A stretch of DNA of 64,000 nucleotides, from contig JAJFKM010000077.1 of assembly GCA_021773215.1 (NCBI GenBank), positions 1-64,000 on the forward strand, in the 5' to 3' direction. How positions within the stretch are numbered: position 1 is the stretch's first letter; the number at the start of each line of letters is the position of its first letter. This document shows positions 36,274 through 45,288 of this stretch, one piece after another. The notes under the pieces are model-generated. The model made no database searches, was not told the DNA's origin, and was given only the letters and a program-made list of their open reading frames with translations. Source of the stretch: Gammaproteobacteria bacterium. GTDB taxonomy: Bacteria; Pseudomonadota; Gammaproteobacteria; Eutrophobiales; Eutrophobiaceae. Position numbers and translations under genes: made by a program.

Positions 36274-36768
36274 ATGGCGATTAAAGCAGGGGATAGTCTC
36301 CCGGCAAGTTCATTTATGTGGATGGGACCGGATTCAGAAATAGATGTTCGCACGAGTACGACTGATGAAATATTCAAAGGTAAAAAAGTAGCAGTATTTG
36401 GTTTGCCTGGTGCATATACGCCAGTCTGCTCAGCCGACCACTTGCCCGGATTCGTAAAGGTAGCTGATTCTTTACTTGAAAAGGGAGTTGATGCTGTAGT
36501 TTGTGTTTCGATCAATGACCCATTTGTAATGGATGCATGGGCACAAGCGCAAGGTGTTGGTGCTAACATTCAAATGCTTTGTGATCCGACAGCAGCTTTT
36601 ACAAATGCAATAGGCCTGAATCTGGATCTTGCTGACTTTGGACTTGGCGTTCGTTCTGAGCGTTATTCAATGATTGTTGATGACGGCGTTGTTTCAACGA
36701 TAAATGTTGAAGAAAGCATTCTGGCTTGTGATGCTAGTAGCGCTGACGCATTACTTGCTCAAGTTTAA
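36274..36768 (+). CDS. Prx5-type peroxiredoxin
   Basis: A 164-residue thiol peroxidase reducing hydrogen and alkyl peroxides in the cytoplasm. The peroxidatic Cys52 is in PGAYTPVCS, the Prx5 signature, followed by HLPGF. Further cysteines (MLCDPTAAF, LACDAS) could act as resolving residues. There is no fused glutaredoxin domain, so reduction by an external glutaredoxin or thioredoxin is likely. It is monocistronic. Confidence 0.92.
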   Translation: MAIKAGDSLPASSFMWMGPDSEIDVRTSTTDEIFKGKKVAVFGLPGAYTPVCSADHLPGFVKVADSLLEKGVDAVVCVSINDPFVMDAWAQAQGVGANIQMLCDPTAAFTNAIGLNLDLADFGLGVRSERYSMIVDDGVVSTINVEESILACDASSADALLAQV

Positions 36769-36870
36769 GCAGTAATAAAATATAGTAGAATAGGATTGTG
36801 TCTTTATAAGAACTGGTTTTCTGAGAATGTTAAACATTATTACAACCAATAAAGCAGGATTGAATTGCTA

Positions 36871-37197
36871 ATGTATTCAAGAATTAAAATAGGCTTAATT
36901 TTCTGCTTATTAGCTACGGGTTGTAGTGATTATCAAACCGGATATCAGGAGGGGTATAGGCATGGTTACCAAGAAGCAAAACACAACAGATGGATAGTGT
37001 TTGGACGTGGTGATTATCTAAGAGGCTATGATGCTGGTCAGGCAGAAAAATTCCAGGAAGAGTGGGTGTCTGAAGACCCACTTGAGCTAGTTGATTCCCC
37101 TTCACGCTGTCGTGATATAAAAATAGAAGCGGATGCCTTAATGTTTTTACCTAAAGAATACAGAAAAATAAGTTTAGATTCGTATCAAGTTAAATAA
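36871..37197 (+). CDS. small putative lipoprotein, Tyr/Gly-rich
   Basis: A 108-residue protein. The signal peptide ends in lipobox LLATGC (Cys about 18) and is followed by a repeated GYxxGYxxGYQEA segment. The repeat (YQTGYQEGYRHGYQEA) is a short-period motif seen in several small envelope proteins of unknown role. The start is the ATG at 36871, with AGGA upstream; a TTG two codons earlier is less likely. Confidence 0.66.
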   Translation: MYSRIKIGLIFCLLATGCSDYQTGYQEGYRHGYQEAKHNRWIVFGRGDYLRGYDAGQAEKFQEEWVSEDPLELVDSPSRCRDIKIEADALMFLPKEYRKISLDSYQVK

Positions 37198-37611
37198 AAC
37201 GCTTGCTTACTAAATTTAAAGGCACTTGCAAATCATAGATAGTGATTGCTGCGTTAATTAATAATGTCCATTAACGTATCTGAATAATATTTTCAAACAC
37301 CCATCTTGCAATTATAAAATTTCTTTTCTGCTAATAAGTTTAAATATACATAAATATAATGAGTCCTTTTGGTGCATTCTCGATTGCACTATGCCTAGTC
37401 ATGGGGCAATTAAACTTATAGCGTTTTCACTACACGATTCAACCTGCATGTAAATGCTTGATATATATGATCAACAAATCAATAGCTGAAAAATAATGGG
37501 ACAATTCTTTGTTAAGCAAAACGTGCATAGAACTTGCTAAGTTAATTCTATAGCTCCAAGGATGTTGAGCGTTAAAAAAATAATAAATAAAGTTTTACTT
37601 AGGTGAAAATA
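37198..37611. other. intergenic region upstream of the ammonium transporter
   Basis: About 410 AT-rich bases. They contain the inverted repeat GTGCA-N8-TGCAC (37372-37389), TTGAT-N7-ATCAA (37458-37474) and a weak sigma-54-like GTGCAT-N5-TTGCT (37523-37538). Nitrogen control would be expected for an amt gene, but none of these matches a consensus well. AGGTGA at 37601-37606 serves amtB. Confidence 0.4.
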
Positions 37612-38964
37612 ATGGAAGAAGTACTTGCAAAAAATGCTTGGGTAATTATATGCGCAACACTCGTGCTTTTTATGCAAGCGGGCTTTTTATGCTTGGAGGC
37701 GGGTTCTGTAAGACAGAAAAACACGATAAATGTTGCGCTTAAGAACATTATGGATTTTTGCATTTCATTTGCTATGTTTTTTATCATTGGATATTCCTTT
37801 ATGTTTGGCGATGGCATATTAAATGGATTAATCGGTTCACCTGATCCATTCATCAGTCGCGCTGATAGTAATACGATTCTCAGTTTTCTATTTCAAGTTA
37901 CCTTTTGTAGTACAGCCGTAACCATTGTTTCAGGCGCTATAGCAGAGCGTTGCCGGTTTTTACCTTATTTCTTCATCTCTTTGATAATGGGTTTGTTAAT
38001 CTACCCCGTTTTTGGTCATTGGGTCTGGGGAGGGGGATGGCTTTCTGAGATGGGTTATTATGATTTTGCTGGTTCCTCAGTTGTTCATATGGTTGGTGCG
38101 GGTGTGGCACTTGCGGGCATCAAGTGCATAGGTTCACGTGAAGGTCGCTTTGATGTTGACGGTCACTCTAAAGAGATACCTGTATCTAATATGCCTATGG
38201 TCGCATTAGGGGTTATTATTTTAACCTTTGGCTGGATTGGTTTTAATGGTGGCTCAGCTGAACTAAGCCTTAATACCGCTTCAATAATTGTCAATACACT
38301 GCTAGCGGCGTGTTTTGGTGGACTTGTCGCTATGTTATTTAGTTGGGCCTACAGAGGATTAGTACAAGTACACACTATGTTAAATGGGGTTATTGGAGGT
38401 TTAGTTGCGATTACTGCAAGCGCTAATGTTGTGACTCCCCAAGCGGCAGCTTTGATTGGTCTTGCAGGTGGTTTTATTGTTCCTGTTTCAGCGAGCCTTT
38501 TAGAAAAAATTCAGCTTGACGATGTAGTTGGCGCAATACCAGCTCATGGTGGAGCTGGAATTATAGGCATTCTTTTAGTGCCTGTTTTCATAACTCCGGA
38601 AGCCATGACAGTCTTAAACGAAAGCATGGCTGTTCCGCTTTCAAGAAATGATTTTTTCATGGTGCAACTCATTGGTGTTTTATCATGTAGTGCATGGAGT
38701 TTTAGTCTTGGTTATATTGCATGGAAACTCATTTCTATGATTACAGATTTACGAGTAGGCACCATGGAAGAATTTATAGGTCTTAATTATAGCGAACATA
38801 AAATCAGTGACCCGCTACAGGATCTTAATATTGCTACTACATTAGTGACACATAATAGATTAAAAGAAGCCAAGGTGTATTTTGAAAAGCTTGAAACAAC
38901 TGAACTATCAGGTCTGTCAGTCGCTATCCATCGCCTATTAAGCGAAAAATATAAAGGATTGTAA
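37612..38964 (+). CDS. amtB: ammonium transporter with extended cytoplasmic tail
   Basis: A 450-residue Amt/Rh channel with eleven predicted membrane helices. Conserved segments include FLCLEAGSVR, CSTAVTIVSGAIAERC and GAIPAHGGAGIIG with a pore-type His. The normal C-terminal segment (MEEFIGLNYSEHK) is followed by about 45 extra residues that look helical (TTLVTHNRLKEAKVYFEKLE). The adjacent gene, four bases away, is a Ser/Thr kinase, so the tail may be a signalling interface. AGGTGA sets the start at 37612. Confidence 0.93.
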   Translation: MEEVLAKNAWVIICATLVLFMQAGFLCLEAGSVRQKNTINVALKNIMDFCISFAMFFIIGYSFMFGDGILNGLIGSPDPFISRADSNTILSFLFQVTFCSTAVTIVSGAIAERCRFLPYFFISLIMGLLIYPVFGHWVWGGGWLSEMGYYDFAGSSVVHMVGAGVALAGIKCIGSREGRFDVDGHSKEIPVSNMPMVALGVIILTFGWIGFNGGSAELSLNTASIIVNTLLAACFGGLVAMLFSWAYRGLVQVHTMLNGVIGGLVAITASANVVTPQAAALIGLAGGFIVPVSASLLEKIQLDDVVGAIPAHGGAGIIGILLVPVFITPEAMTVLNESMAVPLSRNDFFMVQLIGVLSCSAWSFSLGYIAWKLISMITDLRVGTMEEFIGLNYSEHKISDPLQDLNIATTLVTHNRLKEAKVYFEKLETTELSGLSVAIHRLLSEKYKGL

Positions 38965-38968
38965 TCTC

Positions 38969-40138
38969 ATGGCTAAACAAATATTCGAAGCCTCTTATTC
39001 AGAATATATCGGAAAAAAGATTGGCAATATTGTTATCACCGAATACATTGGTGAAGGCACTATGGGAATAGTGTTTAAAGGTCACCATAAAAACTTAGAT
39101 ATTGATGTTGCTATAAAGATTATTAAGGAAGAACTATTAAGTTCGAGAGCAGATGAATACTTAGGTCGATTTGAAAGAGAAGCACGAATAGCGGCGCGGC
39201 TAAATCACCGATGTATAACTAGAATTATTGATTATGGTTTTATTGAAAACAAACCTTATATTGTCATTGAGTACATAGATGGTTTTACTCTTTCTGAGTT
39301 CATAAAGGCATCTGAAGATGATATTGCTGAAACGAATATTTTAAAGTTAATAGGTATGGTTGCCTCCGGATTATATGAAGCGCATAAAAATGGGATTATT
39401 CATCGCGATATGAAGGCACAAAATATAATTATATCCCGTGAGGGAAGACCCTATATTACAGATTTAGGGTTAGCTCGTGATGTTGCAGATCTGAATATTA
39501 CCCAAGCATCAGTCGTCATGGGGTCTCCAGCTTATATGGCGCCAGAAAATTTTACTTCTGAAGCTGGAATTGACTTGCGCAGTGATATTTACAGTTTAGG
39601 CTGCACCGCTTATTTCGCAGCCTTTAAAATGTTGCCCGTGAAAGGTGTTTCTATTAAAGAGATTATCAATAAACATGTTAACGGAGATATTGACTTTAGT
39701 TGCCAAACAAATTGCAGTGAAGCGACAATTGAAATTATAAAAAAAATGATGGCTCCAAATATAAATGATCGTTATCAGTCCGCACAGGAAATAGTAAATG
39801 ATATTAAACGTCTACTAGACAGTCAAAAAAAGATAGCTAAGTCTTTAAAAGATAGAATGCAAGAAAAGGAAGTAACGGCCTCGCAAGAATATTATACAGA
39901 AACAATGGAAGCGACATCTTCTGTCGCTTATACAGGAAGTGATTCATTAACGGGTAGCAATGTATTTCTGAATGTTGCTAGTGTCTTAAATATATTAGAA
40001 GAGCGACTAGGTTCATCTGAAAGTTCTCACGGCAGCATTAATATCACACACGCAACGCTAAAAGATAGAATGATATTGTGGGTACTATTAACAGGATTGT
40101 TTGCCTTCACTATAATTGGCTATTTACTAACAAGTTAA
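38969..40138 (+). CDS. Ser/Thr protein kinase with C-terminal membrane helix
   Basis: A 389-residue Hanks-type kinase. It has a glycine-rich loop GEGTMG (28-33), Lys50 in VAIK, catalytic loop HRDMKAQN (145-152), DLG in place of DFG (165-167), and APE seen as APENF. The kinase domain is N-terminal and cytoplasmic; a linker leads to a single C-terminal helix (about 367-387) with almost no periplasmic part. It is co-transcribed with amtB, suggesting ammonium-flux-dependent phosphorylation. Targets are unknown. Confidence 0.9.
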   Translation: MAKQIFEASYSEYIGKKIGNIVITEYIGEGTMGIVFKGHHKNLDIDVAIKIIKEELLSSRADEYLGRFEREARIAARLNHRCITRIIDYGFIENKPYIVIEYIDGFTLSEFIKASEDDIAETNILKLIGMVASGLYEAHKNGIIHRDMKAQNIIISREGRPYITDLGLARDVADLNITQASVVMGSPAYMAPENFTSEAGIDLRSDIYSLGCTAYFAAFKMLPVKGVSIKEIINKHVNGDIDFSCQTNCSEATIEIIKKMMAPNINDRYQSAQEIVNDIKRLLDSQKKIAKSLKDRMQEKEVTASQEYYTETMEATSSVAYTGSDSLTGSNVFLNVASVLNILEERLGSSESSHGSINITHATLKDRMILWVLLTGLFAFTIIGYLLTS

Positions 40139-40180
40139 TTTAAGAACATTGATTTAATGTGTCAGATTGAACCATTCATC

Positions 40181-40603
40181 TCATAATCGCATATACATCT
40201 TTATATGTGGAATACCAGCATCATCAAAAACATCACTTTCTACCTTGAAACTCTGTTTTTTATAAAATGCCATTGCATCGACTTGTGCATTAAGAATGAC
40301 ACGTTGCATATTTCTTTCTTCGGCAATAGATAAGAGTTTTACTAACATTGCTCTACCAATGCCAGATAAACGGTAAGGTTCTAAAACAGCCATTCGGCCT
40401 ATTTGGCCTGTATTAAGAAGACGAGCCGTAGCGACATATTGGCCTGCTGTTTTCACCAAAAGGTGCACTGCATTATGATCAACTTCTTCCCACTCTAAAT
40501 CTTCAGGGACATTCTGTTCTTCAATAAAAACCTTGGTACGTATATCTCGTAAATGAGGTTCCATGTCTTGCCATGATACTTGTAGTACTTCTATATCACT
40601 CAT
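40181..40603 (-). CDS. GNAT-family N-acetyltransferase
   Basis: A 140-residue GNAT enzyme of the ElaA-like type. VFIEEQNVPEDLEWEEVD lies near the N-terminus, the acetyl-CoA loop is RLSGIGRAMLVKLL, and FYKKQSF is near the end. I start at 40603, where the ATG overlaps the roxA stop region; the longer frame adds seven residues inside roxA. The substrate is unknown. Overlap with roxA implies co-expression. Confidence 0.85.
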   Translation of the reverse strand: MSDIEVLQVSWQDMEPHLRDIRTKVFIEEQNVPEDLEWEEVDHNAVHLLVKTAGQYVATARLLNTGQIGRMAVLEPYRLSGIGRAMLVKLLSIAEERNMQRVILNAQVDAMAFYKKQSFKVESDVFDDAGIPHIKMYMRL

Positions 40604-41741
40604 CGAAATAAAAGCAGCCAGCACTATATAATGTGTAGAGAAGATCCGAGGTCAGGTCCTTATCGTTGAACCCATTTAATTCAGAGCAATCAAGACGGTG
40701 TGAGCTGCATAAGTATTGAATTAAGCTGAGCTGTGAAATTGGTAATAATACGGATTGACCTGAATAGAATAACGTTACGGTGTCAGTATTGTTGATATAA
40801 GAGAATCGAATATTACCGTAACGCTTTAAATGACTACCTTGTATTAGTGTTTTTCTAAAGGCAGGTTCGTCTAGTAGATCATCTTCTGGCTCAAGATCAT
40901 CAAGGTTGTTGGTTATAAAATGACCAAACCAATTAGCAAACTCAGTTTTATTAGAGATAGCAGACAGCAACATATTTTGTAGTGACTGAATATCATCAGG
41001 CCTGATCTCACCTGAAGCATCTTGTAGTTTCAGATCAGGATCAGTGTAAAAAGTATCTTTTGCGTGTTCATTGAAACTAACCGTATAAGCACTGAGTAAT
41101 TCTTTCAGAGAAGGTGCCCGAAAACCAATGGAATAGGTGAGGCAGTTATCAAGCGCAATACCATGGTGGGCAACACCAGGAGGTAAATAGAGCATATCAC
41201 CCGGTTCTAAAATCCAATCCTCTTGTGCTTCAAATTCACTGAGGATCTTTAGATCCAGTCCTTCAATAAAATCGTCTTCAGAATAATCGCCTTCATTAAT
41301 ATGCCAATGACGACGTCCTTGTACTTGCAATAAAAATACATCGTAATTATCCAGATGCGGGCCAACACTCCCACCTTCAGGCGCAAAACTGACCATGACA
41401 TCATCAATACGCCAATTTGGGATGAAGTTAAACTCATCCAGGAGTTGGCTAAGCTCAGGCAGATGATGATCGAGCGCCTGAACAAGCAAAGACCAGTGAG
41501 TCTGTGGCAGTGATGTAAAATCTTCTTCCTCAAATGGACCGTATCTTAGCTCCCATGGCCCCTCTACACCTTGTTCTTGAATGAGTCGAGACTCAATGCC
41601 TTCCTCACAAGCCAAGCCAGCAAGTTCTTCTGGTGTGATAGGGGACGTAATGTCAGGGAATGCCTGCCTGATTAACAACGGCTTTTTCTGCCAATGTTTT
41701 TTTAAGAAGTCTGTTTGACTCAATTTTCCCAATATTTTCAT
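40596..41741 (-). CDS. roxA: ribosomal oxygenase RoxA (50S L16 arginine hydroxylase)
   Basis: A 381-residue JmjC-type Fe(II)/2-oxoglutarate oxygenase that beta-hydroxylates an arginine of ribosomal protein L16. N-terminal HWQKKPLLIRQAFP is characteristic of the YcfD/RoxA group. The metal ligands include His129 and Asp131 (GPHLDNYD) and a His in the PPGVAHHGIAL region. The C-terminal winged-helix part is present. It is upstream of, and overlaps, the GNAT gene. Confidence 0.93.
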   Translation of the reverse strand: MKILGKLSQTDFLKKHWQKKPLLIRQAFPDITSPITPEELAGLACEEGIESRLIQEQGVEGPWELRYGPFEEEDFTSLPQTHWSLLVQALDHHLPELSQLLDEFNFIPNWRIDDVMVSFAPEGGSVGPHLDNYDVFLLQVQGRRHWHINEGDYSEDDFIEGLDLKILSEFEAQEDWILEPGDMLYLPPGVAHHGIALDNCLTYSIGFRAPSLKELLSAYTVSFNEHAKDTFYTDPDLKLQDASGEIRPDDIQSLQNMLLSAISNKTEFANWFGHFITNNLDDLEPEDDLLDEPAFRKTLIQGSHLKRYGNIRFSYINNTDTVTLFYSGQSVLLPISQLSLIQYLCSSHRLDCSELNGFNDKDLTSDLLYTLYSAGCFYFDE

Positions 41742-41854
41742 GGCATGATTATGGCTTTAATTTTAAAAAGATAAAACTATTAGTGAAAAGCCACGTTGGT
41801 GATTGCTAAAATAAAGATGTTTAATAACAAGTAAAACATAACTAATAATAAACA

Positions 41855-43024
41855 ATGAATTTCACGACCGTATTTAGAATCAGTAATATTGCCCTATTTG
41901 GCTGCTTATTTGGATATCCATTTGTCGCAATGACAGACGAAGCTCAATATGAGATCTGTTTCAATTTCACAATTATCACTAAACAAAATAATGATGTTTC
42001 AGAAGTCGCTCAATATAAACAGCAAAAATCTTTGTTGCATGAAGAATTATCAAGGACAGAATTAGTGTTTGATAAAAACAAAGAGCAAAGCTGTCCGAAT
42101 ATTAAATTTAAACAAGAGATAATAAAGCATGTTACATGGGAAAAAGCACTTCGATTGAGTCAGCCACGAGACCAAGGTTTCAATGAAAAAAAATCTGACT
42201 ATCAAAACAGGAGAATAGAAGAAGATCTTAATGAAATAGAACTTATAGCTACGAAAATAAAACAGACTCCAGATATTAAATACTATTCATTGCTAGAGCT
42301 ATCTCCTGGCCCTGCAATAGTTAATGCTAAAAGGGCTCTTGTTGCGAAGGAAACCGAGCATCAGAGATTGGGTGATAGCACGAGCTTGCATGCATTAGAA
42401 AAGTTACGCGTAAAAACGCAAGCATCAATTCATATAATCAATGAAAAACTCGATTATTATGGTGTCGAAAAGAAATATGAGCTCGTGAAGAGAGCTGAGT
42501 CTATGCATAGAAAATATAAGGAAATAGATAATGCCAGCGCGAATAGGTGGCAAGAAGGTGTTTTAACACTATGGAATGATGTAGCAGCTCAAGATACATC
42601 GATCGAATTAAAAAACCTAATTCAGCACCATCATACACAAGGCAATAACTGTTTAGATGTTTATGTCGTACCTAAAGCTAATAGTCCATCAAGAGGCACG
42701 GATGAGATTAAGAAAAATAATGATTGGACTGTTCGTGGTGGCGCAGCCTTGTCAGAAAAATTATTTCCTAGAACGACAGCAGGGAAAGGCCATGTAATTA
42801 TTCTAACGCAAGATGCCAGGAAAACAGAAAATAGATTGGCACATGAGTTAGGTCATTTATTGATTGGTAAACGAGATGCTCATTTTGGTAAAGAAGCTAA
42901 AGATTTGATGCACGAAAACAGTTTAGGCGGCTCTTATCTTGATGAAGAAGAATGCAAGAAAATTAAAGAAAATATTACAACTTTCTTTCGTCATTCCCGC
43001 CTCGGCGGGAATCTAGAACAATGA
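41855..43024 (+). CDS. exported HExxH metalloprotease-like protein; C-terminus read from a repeat
   Basis: A 389-residue protein with an N-terminal signal peptide (about 1-25), a long charged region with coiled-coil character (about 45-230), and a zincin motif AHELGHLLIG (His330, Glu331, His334) followed by LMHENSLGG, a possible Met-turn region. The family is not recognised. The last dozen residues (FRHSRLGGNLEQ) are the translation of a dispersed palindromic repeat that begins at 42989, so the original C-terminus was replaced by the repeat insertion. Confidence 0.72.
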   Translation: MNFTTVFRISNIALFGCLFGYPFVAMTDEAQYEICFNFTIITKQNNDVSEVAQYKQQKSLLHEELSRTELVFDKNKEQSCPNIKFKQEIIKHVTWEKALRLSQPRDQGFNEKKSDYQNRRIEEDLNEIELIATKIKQTPDIKYYSLLELSPGPAIVNAKRALVAKETEHQRLGDSTSLHALEKLRVKTQASIHIINEKLDYYGVEKKYELVKRAESMHRKYKEIDNASANRWQEGVLTLWNDVAAQDTSIELKNLIQHHHTQGNNCLDVYVVPKANSPSRGTDEIKKNNDWTVRGGAALSEKLFPRTTAGKGHVIILTQDARKTENRLAHELGHLLIGKRDAHFGKEAKDLMHENSLGGSYLDEEECKKIKENITTFFRHSRLGGNLEQ

Positions 43025-43166
43025 CAATAAATATTAGTTAACGAATTGCTTCCAAAGATCTATCCGCTCAAGATTATATTGCTTAGACAAACGTAACTTA
43101 CATGGCTTCCAGAAATTATACTTTATCTTCATCGTGCACTGGATTCCCGCCGATGCGGGAATGACG
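42989..43166. repeat. element bounded by 28-bp inverted ATTCCCGC-type palindromes
   Basis: The left arm at 42989-43016 and the right arm at 43139-43166 are inverted copies with about 26 of 28 bases identical. Each arm is itself a palindrome (ATTCCCGCC/GGCGGGAAT). They bound about 122 bases with no coding potential, giving a MITE-like 178-base unit. I see no clear target-site duplication. The left arm is read through by the protease gene. Confidence 0.75.
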
Positions 43167-43364
43167 GCTGGTTCGAAATATTTGAGAAGAATTAATACTC
43201 TGCCAGATCATAACAAAATTGACTCTTTAAAATGTTCAGTAGAGTCGGGACGAATACATCAGATAGTAACTATTATTTTATGGCCATGGACCTCGGTACC
43301 CCCTTGAGGGGTGTGGCCTGTATGTCGCGATAGTACAGGAGTCCGTAGCGTCGTGAATGGAATG
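43025..43364. other. repeat-rich intergenic region between convergent genes
   Basis: About 340 bases contain the right part of the inverted-palindrome element, the second copy of the structured repeat (43282-43318) and a CTGTA/TACAG hairpin (about 43318-43338). No gene is apparent. Confidence 0.6.
43282..43318. repeat. structured repeat, copy 2
   Basis: This is the second copy of the element at 33591-33631. The 28-base core at 43287-43314 differs by one base, while the enclosing stem is GGCCA/TGGCC instead of GCCTACA/TGTAGGC. It lies between convergent genes and not in a 5' leader, which argues for a dispersed structured repeat over a cis-regulator. Confidence 0.7.
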
Positions 43365-43643
43365 TTATTTTTTAAACGATCTAGATTTTTTCAAAGATGG
43401 ATTAATCTCATCTAACTCAGCTTGAACTTGCTCGCGACTACAGTGGTAGATGATCTCTCTGCCTAGAACACTTCCAACATATGCCTGCTCGTTCTTGGTC
43501 GGCGTAAGATCACATTTCATGCTATGAACACCTTCACCAATAACCACAGTGATTTGACTGGCTCGCTTATCAAATACGAGGACTTCCATAGTTTGGCCGC
43601 TTTCTGTATTTGAAACTGTAATCATTTCATTTTGCATAGTCAT
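43365..43643 (-). CDS. unrecognised 92-residue protein
   Basis: A small soluble protein with a beta-rich N-terminal half (MITVSNTESGQTMEVLVFDKR), two cysteines (MKCDLTP, YHCSREQ) and a basic C-terminus (SLKKSRSFKK). I do not recognise the family. The start MTMQNEM has two in-frame alternatives. A near-palindrome, TGAGAAT-ACG-ATTCTCA, is 20 bases upstream and may control it. Confidence 0.55.
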   Translation of the reverse strand: MTMQNEMITVSNTESGQTMEVLVFDKRASQITVVIGEGVHSMKCDLTPTKNEQAYVGSVLGREIIYHCSREQVQAELDEINPSLKKSRSFKK

Positions 43644-43662
43644 CAGTATATCGGGATATTAA

Positions 43663-43679
43663 TGAGAATACGATTCTCA
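43663..43679. promoter_or_regulatory. Fur-like 7-3-7 palindrome
   Basis: TGAGAATACGATTCTCA has perfect 7-base arms around ACG, 20 bases before the 92-residue protein gene. The arms resemble Fur half-sites, but the 3-base centre is not the usual spacing. It could also form a small hairpin after the upstream gene. Confidence 0.35.
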
Positions 43680-43698
43680 AACAGTTTGCCTCTATGAT

Positions 43699-44205
43699 TT
43701 AGTTAAAACGCTGTTTATTCTGTTGCTGATCAATCAATACTGTGAGACGTGTCTGTGGATTTTGTTGCAATATATTACTCGCGACCATCAACGTAGGCGT
43801 TAATGTTGTTTTCGAATCAGCAATAACATCACTCTCCTGTAAATGATAAGCGCCTCGAGTCTTTTCAATACTGTATGGCCCTTGTGCAAGCTTAAATGTG
43901 CGTATGCAATATTGTGCTGAGATATCTACTTTATCCAAGGCTAAGTAACCCATGCAAAGATTATGGTTGGCTATAAGCTCATCCATTGGATTTAAATCAC
44001 TCTCTAGTGATTCATGCGCAAACCGAATTCCACGAATCACATGATTTGTTGCCAACTCTAGACTGCTCCTGTTAAGCAGATTGGATGTTGGGGAAGAGAA
44101 CCAGCCGATAATACCATGTTCAATACGCTGATCTGCCATGACTATGTTTAAATACGACAAGGTCAGAAGTATTACCAAGCCGATTCTGTTTATTATCTGT
44201 TTCAT
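43699..44205 (-). CDS. unrecognised exported helical protein
   Basis: A 168-residue protein with a signal peptide (cleavage near VMA-DQ, about residue 24). The mature part has helical, TPR-like character (SLELATNHVIRGIRFAHESL, DELIANHNLCMGYLAL) and two cysteines. No family is recognised. It is divergent from the LysR gene and could be its target, since about 110 bases separate them. Confidence 0.6.
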   Translation of the reverse strand: MKQIINRIGLVILLTLSYLNIVMADQRIEHGIIGWFSSPTSNLLNRSSLELATNHVIRGIRFAHESLESDLNPMDELIANHNLCMGYLALDKVDISAQYCIRTFKLAQGPYSIEKTRGAYHLQESDVIADSKTTLTPTLMVASNILQQNPQTRLTVLIDQQQNKQRFN

Positions 44206-44313
44206 GTCGTTACCCTCTACTGAGTGAATTTATGGTGTAATTATGCTATACATATATAAATAGTCTTAAGTTAATACCGTTTAACTGATATACATATATG
44301 AATAGGTGTTTGT

Positions 44314-45213
44314 TTGAGTATGGATTGGCGAGCGTTACAAGATGTGGTGGCAGTCGCAGAGACAGGTAGTCTCTCTGCTGCAGCACGTCGTCTGAACGTG
44401 AGTCAGCCCACTGTCGGGCGAAGAATAGAACAATTAGAGCATAGACTTGGGGCGGTTTTGTTCAATCGAACTGCGCAAGGACTCTCACTAACCAAAGTCG
44501 GTGAAAGTATTCTAAGTCATGCTAAAAGCATGGAAGAAGAAGCCCTCGCGATAGAACGTGCTGCTACCGGTGCGAATCAGCAATTACAGGGTAATGTACG
44601 CATCTCATTGATTGAAGATCTCGGTATTTATTGGCTACCAAAGAAACTGGGTGAATTTCATGAACAGTTTCCTCAGCTTGTAATAGAAGTACATATCGAT
44701 AACCAAAACGTTAATCTACTGCGCAGAGAGGCAGACATTGCCGTTAGACTCGCACGCCCGGATCAGCCTGATTTAATCTGCCGCAAAGTCGGTGAGTTGA
44801 ATTTTGGTCTTTATGCAAGCCAAACCTATCTAGATAAACATGGTGTGCCTGAAAAGCCTCAAGATCTAAAAGAGCATTACCATGTGGGCTTTGAAATGGA
44901 AACGGGACCAGTGTCAGAAATTAAAAAATTAGAATCATTATTTCACGAAGACCACATACGACATCGTTCAAATAGTCACATGGAAATCGTCGAAGCAACG
45001 AATGCAGGTTTAGGCTGTGGTGCACTATGTTGCTTCATAGCCGACCAACACCCCAATCTCCGCCGTGTGTTAAATAATAAACTTGATCATGCACGGGAAA
45101 TTTGGCTTGTTACTCATGCAGAAATTAATAACAGCGCAAGAATAAGAACAGTGTATGATTTTTTAGGCAAGGCATTTGAAGAAGATAGCAAAAGGTTTAA
45201 AGGACAAGAATAA
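44314..45213 (+). CDS. LysR-family transcriptional regulator
   Basis: A 299-residue LysR protein. The N-terminal winged helix-turn-helix (GSLSAAARRLNVSQPTVGRRIEQLE) is followed by a periplasmic-binding-protein-like effector domain with VRISLIEDLG and IAVRLARPDQPDL. The TTG at 44314 sits five bases after AGGTG; an ATG two codons later is the alternative. It is divergent from an exported-protein gene and upstream of an NnrU gene. The effector is unknown. Confidence 0.88.
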   Translation: MSMDWRALQDVVAVAETGSLSAAARRLNVSQPTVGRRIEQLEHRLGAVLFNRTAQGLSLTKVGESILSHAKSMEEEALAIERAATGANQQLQGNVRISLIEDLGIYWLPKKLGEFHEQFPQLVIEVHIDNQNVNLLRREADIAVRLARPDQPDLICRKVGELNFGLYASQTYLDKHGVPEKPQDLKEHYHVGFEMETGPVSEIKKLESLFHEDHIRHRSNSHMEIVEATNAGLGCGALCCFIADQHPNLRRVLNNKLDHAREIWLVTHAEINNSARIRTVYDFLGKAFEEDSKRFKGQE

Positions 45214-45288
45214 AGCGTTATAAATTGAGCGACAACTATTTAAGTTCGTTAGTAAATATAATTTAAAATTAAAAGGGAAGAGAACATT

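Noticed and set aside
37458-37474. TTGAT-N7-ATCAA upstream of amtB as a third FNR box
   Set aside because: The spacer is seven bases rather than four, so the half-sites are not on the correct face for FNR.
37372-37538. NtrC and sigma-54 sites upstream of amtB
   Set aside because: GTGCA-N8-TGCAC has the half-sites in the reverse order to the NtrC consensus, and the sigma-54 candidate lacks the -24 GG.
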